Position numbers and translations under genes: made by a program | Assembly (NCBI GenBank): GCA_022749755.1 | Contig: CM040441.1 | Location: forward strand, 24,371,603-24,435,602 | Length of the DNA: 64,000 bases | Direction of reading: 5' to 3' | Source of the DNA: Azadirachta indica | Lineage: Eukaryota > Streptophyta > Magnoliopsida > Sapindales > Meliaceae | The notes under the pieces: generated by a model | The model's database searches: none | What the model was told of the DNA's origin: nothing | Seen by the model: the letters and a program-made list of their open reading frames with translations, nothing else | In this document: piece by piece, positions 1 to 13,112 of the stretch | How the letters are laid out: the number at the start of each line of letters is the position of its first letter | Numbering within the stretch: position 1 is the stretch's first letter

Positions 1-90
1 TCCGATCTTAATGGCAAGTTACCGTTGAAGATAGAAATAAAAATCCTAAACCCCCAATTCAATTCCAGTTTAATTTCAAAAATTGCAACC

Positions 91-1000
91 ATGAAATCAT
101 CTTCGTCTCTCTTTTTCTCCCTTCATGCACCACCTTTCCCTCTTTTGCTTCCCACAAGATCATTCCCTCTCATCCTGGCAGTGAATACTCGAATAGAATG
201 CCCTGGAACTCCTCCATTGCCACCAAGGCCACCTAAGAGGGGGTTGTTGGTTGCCATGCAATCTTTTACTCATACATTTTCTAGTTATGAGGTTTAAATA
301 TCTTCTTTTTGGCGTTTAGTTATCAAGTTTCTTGCATTTGATGTTTCCTTATTGTGTAATTAGATAAAAATTTTGTTGAATTCAAATGTGTCTTTTTGCA
401 TTTTGATTTTGTAATTTGATAAAAAATAAGATTACTGGGTTTGTTAAATTACAATGTTTGTTTGTATTATCGACTTAAATTCTTGTCATTGTTTTATGTT
501 CGGGTTTCCTTTTATTAATAATTTTCTAGACTCACTGGCTGGCTTATTGTGCTTGTTTTTTTAGTATTGTTTATACTTTGATTTTTGTATAATTGTTTCC
601 TTTTATGTTGTTTGATAATTGTTTCACATGGTAAAGATTTTTGTATCAAATGAAGTTTTCATGCTTTTGATTTCAATTTATGGTTTTCTCTTTTTTTGGG
701 GTTTGAGATTTTCAAGTCCTTATTCAATGGGAGGATTTCAGTTTTTTGGTTTTAGTGATTCTAACCGTGATCTTTGTTGATTGGTTTATGGCAAAGGCTG
801 AGAAAGATGACAGATTGCATTAAATAGGTTAAAGGATCAACTTTTGTGCTATGTAGAATACTATGCCAATGCACAGACTGATATAAATATTGATAGTCTA
901 TAAGCAGATAAGAGGGACAATTGCATTTGCCACAACAAGAACAATGATTCAACGGTGGTATTTATATTCTTTCACTCATTTTAATTGCCAATAGAAGTAA
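91..1000 (+). pseudogene. Three-exon VKCPCG family, degenerate plus-strand copy (exons 1-2)
   Basis: This is a decayed copy of a repeated small gene family that I do not recognise. Exon 1 is open from ATG at 91 and reads through a hydrophobic, proline-rich stretch into PPLPPRPPKRG near 211-243. The family start (ATG before a Lys/Glu-Cys-Pro) has become ATA at about 195. After an intron of about 0.5 kb, exon 2 at about 790-958 is recognisable by alignment with the 20.6 kb copy (RLRKMTDCIK, later LLCYVEYYANAQ) but has a TAA/TAG stop and a frame change. No plus-strand exon 3 follows; an inverted copy takes over at about 1.1 kb. The leader (GTTACCGTTGAAG, then AAAAATCCTAAACCCCC) matches those at 20.07 and 27.78 kb. 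I infer a pseudogene. Confidence 0.55.
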
Positions 1001-1099
1001 TGAAATTAAATGACTATTTACTGCCAGCAAATTAGTGTTTCATGTGTTGTGGTTATTAGGCTTTTCAAACAATTTTCTACACTTCTACATGAGCACCTA

Positions 1100-1630
1100 G
1101 TAGTTGAATCCTTCCATGAAAAGAATTTGATAACCTGCAGCACATGGACACTTCACATGAATAATTAAGCCTCACCTTTCTTTACCACAACTATAGTCTC
1201 ACTAAGTCCATTGTTTTCCTAAAGCACAAGGAGTTGCAAAAGTTAAATTAAGCGTTTAGTTGTTCAAGATAAAACTGAAGGTGGCATTTAAAGAATGAAA
1301 TTATTACAACTATAATTGTGAGTGTTTCACCTAAGTACTAGCAATCAGATTTCTGTATTTTCATCAATTTCATAGGTAATGAAACACAAATGAACAAAGA
1401 TATTTGCATGAAAGAATATCAATACCATTGCTAAATGATTGTTTTTGTTCTAGTATATGCAAGCAGGACTATTAGACATGTTATTTGTTTATGCATTTAC
1501 ACAGATTTCCACACAATCCAAAAGCTTCTCGATCTGACTAATCTCCTTCATGTAATCTACCATCTTTCTTGGCCACTGCCAAAAACGTGTTTCCAAACAA
1601 TTTCAATCATAAAGCTAAGATGACTGAATG
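1100..1630 (-). pseudogene. Three-exon VKCPCG family, inverted fragment (exons 2-3)
   Basis: On the minus strand, exon 2 lies at about 1605-1430 after a GGCAG acceptor (QWPRKMVDYMKE, then KLLDCVEICVNA, then a stop). Exon 3 lies at about 1222-1115 (GLSETIVVVKKGEA, a one-base frameshift, then the CPC motif region). It sits tail-to-tail with the plus-strand copy immediately upstream. The same tail-to-tail layout recurs near 5.3, 25.1, 36.4 and 46.6 kb. Confidence 0.5.
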
Positions 1631-1899
1631 GTTTTATTCTTTACCTTGACTAAGTGTTGTTTCTCCCTTTTCCTAGTATAAAGCATTTGAAGAAAAGCAA
1701 GGTTTTTGGTTTATGTAGGCAAGCAATTAGCATAACATACAGAAGGTGAATATTATTAAGAAATGAATTTTTCTTGGTTTTGAACAGTCAGTATTTTTCT
1801 TGATGCAATTTTAGTCTGGTATGTAATTCTACTCCGTACAAATGACCAAAATGAAAATAAAACATACGTATTCTTGAAATTTCAATTTTTTATGAACTT

Positions 1900-2780
1900 A
1901 ATGTTGAACTTGTAAGTTAACAAATTGGCTTCTCAGCTTTTTAACTAATAATAACTTCCTGTTCAAATTAAAGACTAGGGTTGCTTAATGAATCTTTATA
2001 TATTTATTATTGGGTTAGGTTTCCTCCTATTTGGAGATGGCCCAAATTTTCTCTTCAATGGTAACTAAGCTCAATTAGTTCAAGGATATTTTGGTTTTTC
2101 TAAAGTAGGGTTTAGTATTTAATTTTTTGTTACAATATACATATATATGTGTGTTAAGAGAGAGGTGGGTACTATTTATCGTTTAGAGAGAGGCGGGTAC
2201 TGTTCAAGAGAGAGAGAGGCAGAATAGTAAACTCGGAACAGTTTTGATCAAGTGGCTGATCGGAGGTCGATTCGTGATCCGATTGAGCTGAAATTTTACC
2301 AACAGCTTCCTAACTCAGAGGACTAAATTCTGAATGGTGGAGATCAGATTTGGAACTCCCTTTCTCCAAATTTCGTGGTTAGAAGTCATGCCACCATTTT
2401 AGTGATGTTTTTTCTTACACTCTCTCTAATTTCTTTGTAAAACTTGATTGTTTGCCAAGATTGTGTGATCTTGAGAATATTATGGATGTGTACCTCTAGT
2501 TCTAATTAGAGGAAAATTGTGTATTCCCATTATTTGATTATAGTGAAATTTTTTTGGTAGACTACGGTCCCGTGGTTTTTACTCCTCGTATTGGGGAGAT
2601 TTTTCACGTTAAAATTAATTATATTATGATTGTTTTGTTGATGATGTGGTTACTATTCAAGAATTGATTTTGTGCCCAAAAATTATTGCTCTATTTGTTT
2701 GTCTCCTATTAGATTCACGCAAAAGGGGATAAGGTAATTATTGTGTTTCCGCAAATTGGTTTGTATTAGTTTATCCCAAC
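1900..2780. mobile_element. Possible solo LTR of a Ty1/copia-type retrotransposon
   Basis: There is no coding sequence here. Purine tracts (AGAGAGAGGTGGG, AGAGAGAGAGGC) are followed by a segment whose style resembles the 3' half of plant copia LTRs: GGTCCCGTGG, then GGGGAGATTTTTCACG, ending in TTTATCCCAACA at about 2780. A candidate left end beginning TGTTGAACTT lies at about 1903. I could not find a convincing 5-base target duplication, and no internal retroelement domains are present, so both the call and its limits are tentative. Confidence 0.35.
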
Positions 2781-3650
2781 ATTTGTCATACTATAAAAGA
2801 AAGAAAAATCAAACAATAAAATCAATCCATATATGTGGTGTGCAAATTAAGCTATATTTATATATAATATATTCAGTTGAAAAGAGTAGCTAGCCGCTAG
2901 ATAGATTACTACATTCAATTTTTGCATGCACGTAAAAATGAGTCTGTTCATATATATGTTGCATATTAATTAACTACAAATTAAGCAATTAAAATCTCTA
3001 TTCTAGCCATTAGAATCATCACTCATTTTGCATATATGCATACTAGCTTATCCTTGACTTACTTATCCAGCGCTAGTTATCCTTCGGAGGCTACACAAAT
3101 ATTTTCGCTCAAGCTCATGAACCAGATAAAGTATCATGGTAGTAGATGTATATATATGGTGGAGCTACAGTTATAATATTCTTCCATAATCTGTACAATC
3201 TGCCATGAAATCGTATTGAAATCTAGAAGTAGTAGTTTACTTAAATTTCTTTTCTAGTTTACTGTTGCAGAAATATAGAAAGCAAAAGAGCTCATTTTTG
3301 GTTATTTCCTTAATTAATCAACCCAAGACCACTGGATTCATGGTAGCATTACCGATGATACATTTGAGATGAAGCGACCAAGAATAGCCCCAGCAGTGAA
3401 ATCTCATATGCTAGCTACTCTTAATTATATGACTACTTGAACACTGTAATTTGAATTTGAAGCATTTTAATTAGATACACAATTCCAAGCTAAAACTAGG
3501 CACTTTTGTCATCAACAGTATGCTGAACCTATATAACAGATTAGGTCAATGGAGAACGCTTCTACTACATAGAACAATTGCGATGAGCGTAAGGCATGTA
3601 TATTACACTTTCAGAATGTCAAGGATCAAAATGAGATAGATGCCTGTAGA
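2781..3650. other. AT-rich intergenic DNA
   Basis: I see no gene, RNA or clear repeat here. The stretch separates the possible LTR from the 3' flank of the minus-strand gene-family unit. Confidence 0.5.
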
Positions 3651-5640
3651 ATTGAACAGACAAGTTAAAGTAAGAGCAGAGCCCTAGAGGCTGCAGTTTT
3701 AGATACGACAAAAGCTTTACATCGGATGTTGAGGGAAGTGAGGGCAATTGTTCACTTCCTCACCTACCACTATCTATACGAATAGATTCAAAATAGGGAG
3801 AAGTAAATAAAAACATGAACAATTAGTAAAACTCATACCTTTAATTTGCTTAATACTCTATAACTGAAATTGCATCAAGTACACACCAGTATAAGATGGA
3901 CGGACAGAATATCCGAAATAAAGCTCAGCGGGCGCAATTTCTAAGATAGGAAAATTAGAGATTGTTCAGATTTAGAACCAAATTTAGCTCTTGATATGAT
4001 GAACTTGCAGCTATAAAAGGAACAAATAGGAATCTCATCGTGTTCAAAGTTTGTGGGACACCAAAAATTTCTTGTTTTCATCTTGATTTGCAATATATTT
4101 GATAGCATTCAGACCTGGATAAATAAAATGCAGTAATAAAAGGCTGTGGCAAACGTGGGAGGATTGACTAGAATCATCAATTTAGTATTGTATAAAGGAA
4201 TTAAAATATATGAATATGCTGAGCAAACATGACCAACAATCATCGACCTTGTCTGTTTATAAAATAAAGTCCAATTAATGCAAACTCCTTGTTACACGAA
4301 AAACCTATAAAAATGCCATCAACTATGTAGTAAGATATTAGAAAGGATTAAAAGATCATGTATGTAAAAGATCACTTAATAGGTAGCATTCAAGCAAGTT
4401 AAAACTGTGTTATAAGTGAATACAACATATAATGTGTAATATATATAGAGAAAAATTAATTACAATCTTCTATCTGAACATTCAATATGTGTTCAAGGAG
4501 GACTTAAAATGCTTATAACCTTCGTGCCCATCTACAAGGTAGGCTTGTAGTAGTTGCACTTCGTGAATGAATCTCTCTCCTTGATTTCCTCTTCTTTGAC
4601 ATATAGTATAGTAGTTTGCTTCAATATATGTTCTTTTTATAAGAATTTCTTGAACTTCATTTCATGTTAGTTACATTATTAATTATTTTGCAGTGCCTCG
4701 ATTGCCCACCACCTAATTGAGAAGTAACTAGTCTTAACTATGTACTTTTATTGTATGGTTAATATATATATACATATGTATGTATGTATATATGGAAGGT
4801 AAAATTAGGAGAACTTGATTTACATATTAAAGTGGATGCAGAACTACAATAATTAAGGATTAATTTCCTTATGATATTCTTAATCTAATCTCCAAGATAT
4901 TGTTACCAAAATATATATATTACTAAGTGAAATAATTTCCAATTGCATAGAAGCTAACCTCCAATAACATCCAAGTTAAGACAAGCTAGCCAAGCAAATT
5001 GGAATAGTTGAGCCTTTTGTCTTTGACCAGACGGAGCACATCTGCACAACATAGCCTCTACAATAACAGACCAAAAATAATAGATATAAAAGCCACACTT
5101 AATGAGTGTCATGGAATAAATTCACTGAAGAATAATAATAAATGAGAAAAGATTTTGTAAGGCAATAAGGACTCACTGGTTCACTCTACTTAGAGCCCTT
5201 TTCTTTACCACCTTGTTTTGTTAAACATGTTTGATTCACTGTAAGTCACAGAATGTAGATATGAGAAACAAAGCTGAAAATAGTCAGTGTAATAATGGAG
5301 TGACCAGCAACAACACCACTAATACTTCATTGGTATTTATGTTCTTTTATACAATTATATATCCTTCGATATTTGTGTAATGAGATTTAGATGATTGTTG
5401 TTTATTACAAACTAAGGTATCATTAATTCTTAAGGAGGCTCACCTCATCATCATCCTGAATTTACAATTTAGGATTTGCAAATAACAATAATGTTTAATC
5501 CATATTATTAATCCTTTCTAGCAAGCCATTTTGATTGAAGTGCTTAGCTGATCAAGAAGGATGGTAATCAAAGCTTTCAAAAGATAGGGCAATCCTAATT
5601 TCTTTAACATGGTAAGGTAAGGCAAGGACCAGAGCATTAG
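3650..5640 (-). repeat. Downstream flank of the minus-strand gene-family unit, duplicated at 35.3-38.3 kb
   Basis: Read on the minus strand, 4.16-3.65 kb matches 37.63-38.28 kb on the plus strand. Shared words include the AATCCTCC...TTTG stretch, TTTGTGGGACACC against GTGTCCCACAAACC, and TCTAAATCTGAACAATCTCT. Minus 5.66-5.16 kb (CCTTGCCTTACC, CAAACATGTTT) matches 36.0-36.57 kb. A degenerate exon 2 in the opposite orientation lies at about 5262-5345 on the plus strand (GVTSNNTTNTSLV). Thus about 3.7 kb here is an inverted counterpart of the 34.0-38.3 kb unit, with indels. Confidence 0.55.
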
Positions 5641-5679
5641 TTAAATGCATGAGTGAAAGTGCAAACATTAAAAACCTCT

Positions 5680-7370
5680 GCTGCTTTTCTCTTTAGTATC
5701 AAGTTCAAGTTCATATAAGCAGCAACATTCCCTTCAAAAAGGAGAATTTGATAATTGGCACGGCACGGGCACTTCACAGTAACAATCAAGGCCTCCATTC
5801 TCTTCTGCCCAGCTACAATTTTCCTATAGGAGAAAGAATCACATGCAGTGAATAGCCACTCAAATTTCACCAATTTCATTGAAAATTAAAAACAAAGTAA
5901 CAAGGATAGTTGCATGAAAGAGTATTGATACCAATGAAGCACCATTATTAATGTTGTTGGTCGCTATGTTATTATTATGACAACTCCTTTCAGCTTTGTT
6001 GCTCTTACATGCGTTAGCATAATCTTATACATAGCACAAAAGCTCTCTAATGCAATTCTCTGTCATCTTCTTTAGATACTGCCACAAAACCATTAATAAA
6101 CAATTTTAATCATAGAACTAAGATCACATTCAAAACATTAAAACCAAAAATAGTGGAGCTTTATCCATTGAAGAAACACATAATAGAATAGCAACTGGAA
6201 ACCTCATTTGTCCAAGAATCTTTGCCAACTGATATGAGTATCAAACTACATAAAATTGAATTATAACTCCACTTCAAAAACTAGAAAGAATCAAGAATTG
6301 AATGACAACTTTTAAACCTAATTGACGAAGTGAAAATGCGAAAATAAACGAAACTAAAGTTTCACATGAAATTTTATTGAAAGAAAAGATGTCTAAACAA
6401 TACTGTAGGCTCTCTATTTATAATAGAGAAAACCTAAACTTATTTAAATAAGGAAAGAAAAACTCCTACCAAAAATAAGGGAAGCTAAATACTAAAAATA
6501 AAAATTAAAGAAAAACAATTTGAATAAAATAAAAAAAACACTAGTCAGGTCATCCTACATCGCTAATTTGAATCAAGTGACACAACCATCAAACTATATA
6601 AAATCAAAGTATAACTCCACTCCGAAAACCAGAGTCAACATCATAATAAGTCAAGGAGTTTAAAAAGTCTTAGTTAACAAGAAAACTAGTACATATAAAC
6701 GTGCCAATGACAAGAACTTTTAAGCACGTAATTGCAAACCCTATATTCCTCTATCAAGTCTTATCCAAGATTTTTGTTGCAATAATTGTACACAATTTTT
6801 AATGAGTTATAATATTTATATAATGTTTTCTTTGGCCTAAGAATCTTTACCACAGTTGACACAAGAATGTATTCAATTTAAATAACTATCAAACAATATA
6901 AAATCAAACTATAATTAAAGCTTAAAAACCATAATCAAGAGCACACTATTTTCATTTAACAAGCCAAGTCAGGGAGTTCATAAAATCATTAATCGCTAAG
7001 AAAACCAGAGCATAAGACAGTGACAAGAATGACTTTTAAAAATGAAAATACAAACCGATCTAAACATTGAAATTCAAGAAACGACCTAATAACCTTTATC
7101 CAATTACATAATCTAGAAATAAAAAATCGATGCTTGCAACATAAATTAAAGAAAGGAAGAACCTTGATAACTATACACCAACAAGAAGAAGCGAACCAAA
7201 CCAAACCTCGGGAATAAGGTAACTCTTAGACCTCTGTACCAAGGATGATCACAGTTCCCTTTTTAAGGTGAGCGGCCAAGGCGGTAATTTAGTCTTAGCG
7301 ATGTCCCTCAAAGACGGGGTCTTGGGGCATTTCATCTTGGAATTCGCTTGTTGAGAAATCTAAGAGGTTT
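5680..7370 (-). pseudogene. Three-exon VKCPCG family, minus-strand copy
   Basis: Exon 1 lies at about 7310-7200 (MKCPKTPSL, TKLPPWPLTLKR, a stop, then SSLVQRSKSYLIPE). Exon 2 follows a TGGCAG acceptor at about 6100 (YLKKMTENCIRELLCYV, a stop, DYANACKSNKAERS, NNNIAT). Exon 3 is at about 5826-5730 (GQKRMEALIVTVKCPCRANY, then QILLFEG). Order, intron positions and phase match the 34 kb copy. In-frame stops in exons 1 and 2 make it a pseudogene. The upstream GC-rich promoter-like module (7530-7600) is retained. Function unknown. Confidence 0.6.
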
Positions 7371-8139
7371 GTTTCTTAACCAATGCAACAAGGGTAACTG
7401 ATTAACTTATAAGGATGGGGAAAGTGGCAAAGAGAATGAGGAATCTTGAAGAATGAGATTTGGGGACCAACTCAACTAAATACGTAGGAAGTTGGGGGTG
7501 AAGGGTTGGGTTTTTAAAATTAAATTTATAGCATGGCGGCAAAATTTTGGGTCAAGTCTAGGTTTTAATAAATCTGTACCCAGAATTAGATTGAAAATTT
7601 CTGTATTATACGGTGGGCAAGTTGAAGGCTTTGTACTAAATCTGAATTGAATTCATTAATTAGGTAGTAATGAAATTATTCAAAATTCTTTCTTTTTTTT
7701 TTTAGTCTAAAACCCCCTATCAAAATTTTTGTTTTAAAAATTTCCTCTTTAGTAATTTTTGTTAATAGAAAATTAATTAGTTTTAAAATAATTAACCACC
7801 TGACTCCTGTCCCTAATAACTCTGAGGTTAATTATATATGTTCAGGCTTCAAGTTTGTTTTATCTAAATATTTATTTATTTCTTATAAGAATGTGTTATG
7901 CATTGTCTAAGGTCTAAAAGTTTCACCTTGTTTGTTGCAGACAAGCATTAAAACAATTAACCAGATTGATCTTTAATTAAAGGAGCATAAGCAATCCAAA
8001 CAATGCTAAGTCTTTCATGAAAATTGATTAGGCATCATCGAAAGCTGAAAGAAAACATGTATAAATCAAAAATGTCAAAACCAAAACTGCAATCCACACA
8101 ATGTTAAGTCTTTCATAAGGACTAATTGGGCAAATTATC

Positions 8140-8990
8140 TGCTACTTCTACAATAGTTGACTCCTCCAAAAAGAAGAACCTCATAACTTACACCACATGG
8201 GCACTTCACATGAATGGTAAAGGCCTCGCCTTTATTCTCCATGGTCACATTTTCAATAAGCCCATTTTCCTATAGAAAAAGGAATTGGATATGTTAAATA
8301 GCCTTTCAATCATTGCAGATTAAACTAATAGTGGCATGTTAAAGAAGGAAATCATTGCATCTTCAATTGTGAGTCTTTCACTTTGAATCATTTCATTAAT
8401 TTCATTGGTAATAAAACAAAAACTAACAAAGATTATCGCATGGAAAAATATCAATACCATTGTTGAATAATTGTTCTCATTGGTCAATGTAAGTGATATC
8501 TGTATATGGACAACCAGCGTTTATATCCATTTGTCCATTGTCACCATGTTCTGCATAGGACAAAAGTTGATCCCTCAACCAAGTAATTCCTTTACGCAAT
8601 CTATTATCTTTTTCAACCACTGCTACAAACCCATTACCAAATATCACATTCAATAATATTAAAACCAAAAGATGAAATCCTCCCATTGAATAAAGACCTG
8701 AAAATCCTCAAAGTTCAGAAAAACAACATAAATTAAAGGAAGAATCATGATAATTATACACCAAAAAAACAAATTCTTAGGATAGGGCAACTCTTGGAAG
8801 AATTGCAAAGGAAACTATAATTGTAATGTGAAAACGGCATTTAAAACAGGTATTAGACCACAGAAAATCAAACTATAAACCAACAAGAAATACAAGAAGG
8901 AAATCATTAGTCAATAAGGAATTGGTTTTTGGGAAGCAAAAGAGGTAGAAGTGGTGCATGGACGGTGGTGGCCCCACTTTTTGAAATCAA
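8140..8990 (-). pseudogene. Three-exon VKCPCG family, minus-strand copy
   Basis: Exon 1 remnant at about 8990-8910 matches the hydrophobic leader of the copies at 91 and 27.85 kb. Exon 2 at about 8632-8477 reads AVVEKDNRLRKGITWLRDQL then LSYAEHGDNGQMDINAGCPY; relative to other copies the first third is in a different frame, so a one-base indel is likely. Exon 3 at about 8270-8143 reads ENGLIENVTMENKGEAFTIH then VKCPCGVSYEVLLFGG. A TAATTACTGTTAAAGC promoter-like word upstream (about 9090) resembles that before the 20.2 kb copy. Product unknown. Confidence 0.55.
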
Positions 8991-9099
8991 GCTAAAAGGA
9001 ATTGAATGAATTACTACTTGGTTTGATTTGTGGGAGAGAGGGAGGGAAGGAGGGATGGAATTGAATTAGGGATTAGGTTTTCTAAAGCTTTAACAGTAA

Positions 9100-11953
9100 T
9101 TAACTAATTTAGGATTTGAATTCGACTCCACACCTACTCGAGTAAACTGGAATTCTCAATCCAACCCAAACACCTTAGTAATTAGTTTCCCAATAATATA
9201 TATACCACATTAATTCCATTATTTCATTCTTATTAATTTATACTTATTTTAAATGCGTTTATAAAATCAAAATAATTGATTTGTTCCATTACAATTTGTC
9301 GCAAATTAATTTCACCCAAATGCATATTTTAAACCATTAAATATTTTATAAATACTTTAAATATTATTTTTTAACGCAAAAATTATGATTAGTTTTTAAT
9401 AAATATTTTAGTTAATTGTTCATAATTTCTGTTAATGATTGGCTAGTTGATATACCAGTTGTCCACTTGTTAACTATTAATGATCAAATTTCTAAAATGC
9501 TTTATACTATATTGAACAAAAATTATTATTATTTTATGGAATGTTTATGATCATGTTTATAATTTGTTAAATATTTTTTAAACTGTTTATATTTAATTAT
9601 TTATATCATTATAAAATGCTGATGTTTACATAATTTTTAAAAGTTCTAAAGATTATATTTTACTTTATAATTATTTATAATATAATAACATTATGTTTGG
9701 ATTTAATTATTGAGTTAACGACTCAATTTTGTTATTAACATTTTACACACTACGGGAGTATATTAAAATACTCTTTTTGTAACATTTTAAGATATGTTCT
9801 TTGATAAATTAATGTACTCTTTTTATAACAAGGATCACTTTGTTTATTCTTAATTTTTAATTTTAATTAATTTTAATATTTTTTAATTTACTATAAAAGA
9901 ATTTATATATGCAGAATTTTGTTTAGTACAATTTGAGATTTTTATTCCATTACAATTTGTAACAAATTAAACACCCAAATACATAAACATGTTTTTTATT
10001 TATATAGACTATCAATTTGATTTTTATTTTTACTTGTGTTACGTGAATGATTTCGTAGAATTCATTGAGTTATTAATTTAACTTATGTTGGTGTTGGCCT
10101 TGATTACTTTTCTGTTTTGGTGAATAGGAATATATGTTTTAACTTGTGACAATACCAAATATGGAAAAGAAACTCAAAAATTTTAAGTTGTAAATTTATA
10201 TTACTTAAATCCTTTTTACTTAATTATTTTTTATTTAATTGGTTGACCAAGTTTAATTTTTAAAATACGTAAATGGTGTAGAGGTGTTTAGTCGAAACAA
10301 AAATAATAACTATGTTAAGAGAGAAACCCTAATTAAATGATTAGCAAAACCAAAATCGTCTGTCATGTTCATTATTCATCTTTGCATTTGAGCATGAAAA
10401 TGAAGAAACTGAGGGTAAAAAACCTTCATATATATATCAACTTGACTAGGTTTATATTGACTTTCCTTAAATTTTCAAGGATTAGAGATTACAACTACTA
10501 AGAATTGAGTAATCAAAACTTTTCACTTGTTTTAGTTTTTCATTCTTATTTGTTGGTTTCAATGATATAGCATGTAACTTTTCTTCCTATGATTTTGTGT
10601 TTCTAATTCCTTTTATTGTATATATTTAGTGAAATTTTAATTTTTGAAGTTTTATTTAATAAAATAATTTGGTGGATTAATTTTTAATTATTGCTTTGAA
10701 GAAAAGGGCATGTCTAATAAGATTTGATGTTTTGGTGGATCCTTATTATTATTTATATTTAGTGAAATTTTGATTTCAAAAGTTTGATTTAACTAAAAAG
10801 TAAATGAATATTTGCTAGATTTTCTCTTTCACTAATTGCTATGAGAAAAGGAAGGTGTGATTAGTAAGATTTCATATATTACTTGAATATTTTGACAATA
10901 CTTTTTTGGTAACACTTTGTACGAGAAGAATGGTTAACACAAGCAAACAAACAATGTAAGCAAAAAATTGCCTTTGATTTAGAAAAAAGAATGACCAACA
11001 AGAGATTAAAATAAAAAAAAAATGATTACTGGATCATCATTAGAATGATTTTAATATTTATTGGATGATTCACGTGGAAATAAATCAAAATGATAATTAT
11101 TTTATGCTTAATTATTATATAAAAATTTTAGTCCTTCAACTATGTTATTATATTTTAAAAAAAATCTTAGTTGAAAAAAGTCCCAAGATAGACTATCCAA
11201 CTACAATAATAATAGTTTTGAAATTTGAAATTTGAAATTTGAATATCTTAAAATTTACAACATATTAAGAACTAAAAAGTTCAAATCTAATTTTTATTTT
11301 AATAAAATTTAGAAAGAAAAATACTAGTGACGAGTTGGGACAAATTTAGATAATTATTTTATGAGAAAAGAAAAGGGTTAGGAGTATTTATAAAATATTT
11401 AAAAGAAAAAATTTAAATAAAATGAGAATATTAAATTATAGTATGTTAATTAAAAATCTAGTGTTATGTTCATAGAATTAAAAATTAGACAATTTTTGTT
11501 AAATAATTTAATTTAATTTTAATTCAAAATATAAAAAAGATAATTTTGATTCTTTTTATTTGTTATAAATAAATAAAAAATTATTTGTTAATTCACATTT
11601 TGTAATTAATACAACAATATGTATTTACATTTTCTAAATTTGATTAAAAATGTAAATTTTTAAATTTTTAAATTTTTAAATACTTATATTTCATTTTTTT
11701 AGTTGTTTATTTAATTAATCATTGTTGTTGATAAAACATTTTTAGTTTATAAACTAAAACATGAAGAATTCTCCATGAAAACAAATAATTTTTAAAAAAT
11801 ATGTGAACTTTTAATTAAATTTTGTTCTTGTATTTTTAGGTAAGTTTATCCAATAAAAGAGTTATAAAAAAAAAATTTGAATTTTATGTGAAAAATGAAG
11901 GAGTTGTAGTAGCATTACTCTTTGCCTAAAAAAATGTATGATTTAAAAATTGA
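9100..11953. repeat. AT-rich about 2.85-kb repeat, copy 1
   Basis: There is no gene here. The stretch is collinear with 29400-32475 in direct orientation (for example ACTCGAGTAAACT, CTTAGTAATTAG, GTTGGTGTTGGCCTTGATTA, AGAGAGAAACCCTAATT, GTAGTAGCATTACTCTTTG), with scattered substitutions and small indels. Its right half (about 10.45-11.95 kb) is also present inverted at 18.24-19.35 kb. It starts at the promoter of the minus-strand family member and ends abruptly where plastid-like DNA begins. I see no open frames or terminal repeats, so I cannot say whether it is a transposon or a segmental duplication. Confidence 0.65.
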
Positions 11954-12228
11954 TCTGCTGGGTTACAGGTGGGCATTTTACCGAAGGTTTATATTGTATC
12001 AATCTACTCTTGTATGATTCCTGTTGAAGCATATACTCAGGGGTGGGTGCAGGGCGGACGATTTCAAAGTGGCCTCCCTATTCATTAGATAGAGAAGATC
12101 AACAAGATTTTGTGATCCGCTGTCGAACTTACTCCAATTTCAAGATCTCGAATCGAATGGTATATCAATATTGATTCGATCCAAGATCTCTTATTGAATT
12201 GTTAATTCAATGAGCATTCTCAATATTA

Positions 12229-12309
12229 TGCCTTGAGGAGAACTTGAACCTCCATGCTCTTTAGCATGAGATTTTGAATCTCCGTGTCTACCATTTCACC
12301 ACCAAGGCA
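12229..12309 (-). pseudogene. trnL-CAA: Decayed plastid tRNA-Leu(CAA)
   Basis: On the minus strand the sequence begins TGCCTTGGTGGTGAAATGG, continues TAGACACG, has CAA in the anticodon loop (ATTCAAAATCTC), a variable arm around GCTAAAGAGC, and ends CTCCTCAAGGCA. The acceptor arms (TGCCTTG/CAAGGCA) still pair. Several differences from the plastid gene I know are C-to-T or G-to-A, for example in the anticodon stem and T arm, as expected for methylated plastid DNA in the nucleus. Probably not functional. Confidence 0.8.
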
Positions 12310-12724
12310 TGTTGAAAGTGAATCGTATTCCATGAAGATGATATCTATCTAGTGTAATGTATAGAATATATCACAATGGTGGAGTGTTGGAGTATTTCTA
12401 ATGATCAGTCATGTCATATAGGCCCCAATTAGACATCCAATTGCTTCGATTTGAATTATTCGAAGGATGCCTTATATATATATATATATATATTATATCA
12501 AAAGATGGACAATCAAACCTATTTCTCGATTCAATATAAGCCCAAAGAGATGAATGCGATCCTAAATAATGAGAGATATATAAAAAGCAGGTCCAATTAC
12601 GCCTATTCCTAATTCTAAATAGAATGTAATGACGGAGGGATTTATATGGAAACATAATATCTATTTAGATACGCTTGAATGATCCCTTCTTATAATGAGA
12701 ATGTATATAACCCTATTAAATATT

Positions 12725-13112
12725 TTCAAAGAAAGAGAATTAGTATATGCTCTATTCGAAGCTGCCATCAGTATGAGAATGATGCATAATTATTTTCGTA
12801 TCGAAGGAATAGCGGCTGATTTACCTCTGGATAGATAAATGTTTGAATTTTTGCGATTACTTTTTAATCAGGGTTGTTGAATATCAAAAACTTATTACGT
12901 GAAATCCTATTTTTTTAGAACGAGTTGAAGGGTAGGAATTCTTAGTCGAGAAGAAACAATAAATTAGGGTTTATCAGGAATAATGCTACAAGCATCAGGA
13001 ATAGACTCGGATCTCTGTAAAGTTGATCATTATGAGTCTTATGGCGAATTTGATTGGGAAGTCCAATGGCAAAAAGAAAGAGATTCATTAGCCCGATATT
13101 TAGTTCGAAAGC
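12725..13112 (+). pseudogene. ndhH: Decayed plastid ndhH fragment
   Basis: NdhH is the 49-kDa-type subunit of plastid NAD(P)H dehydrogenase. The translation shows [31 protein letters not shown], later [20 protein letters not shown] and [20 protein letters not shown], all recognisable as the C-terminal half of NdhH. It is broken by a TAA after DLPLDR, frame changes and missing residues around LITRNPIFLERVEG, and it stops matching after LVR near 13112. There is no start codon or promoter of its own. It is part of the plastid insert, not a gene in use. Confidence 0.8.
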
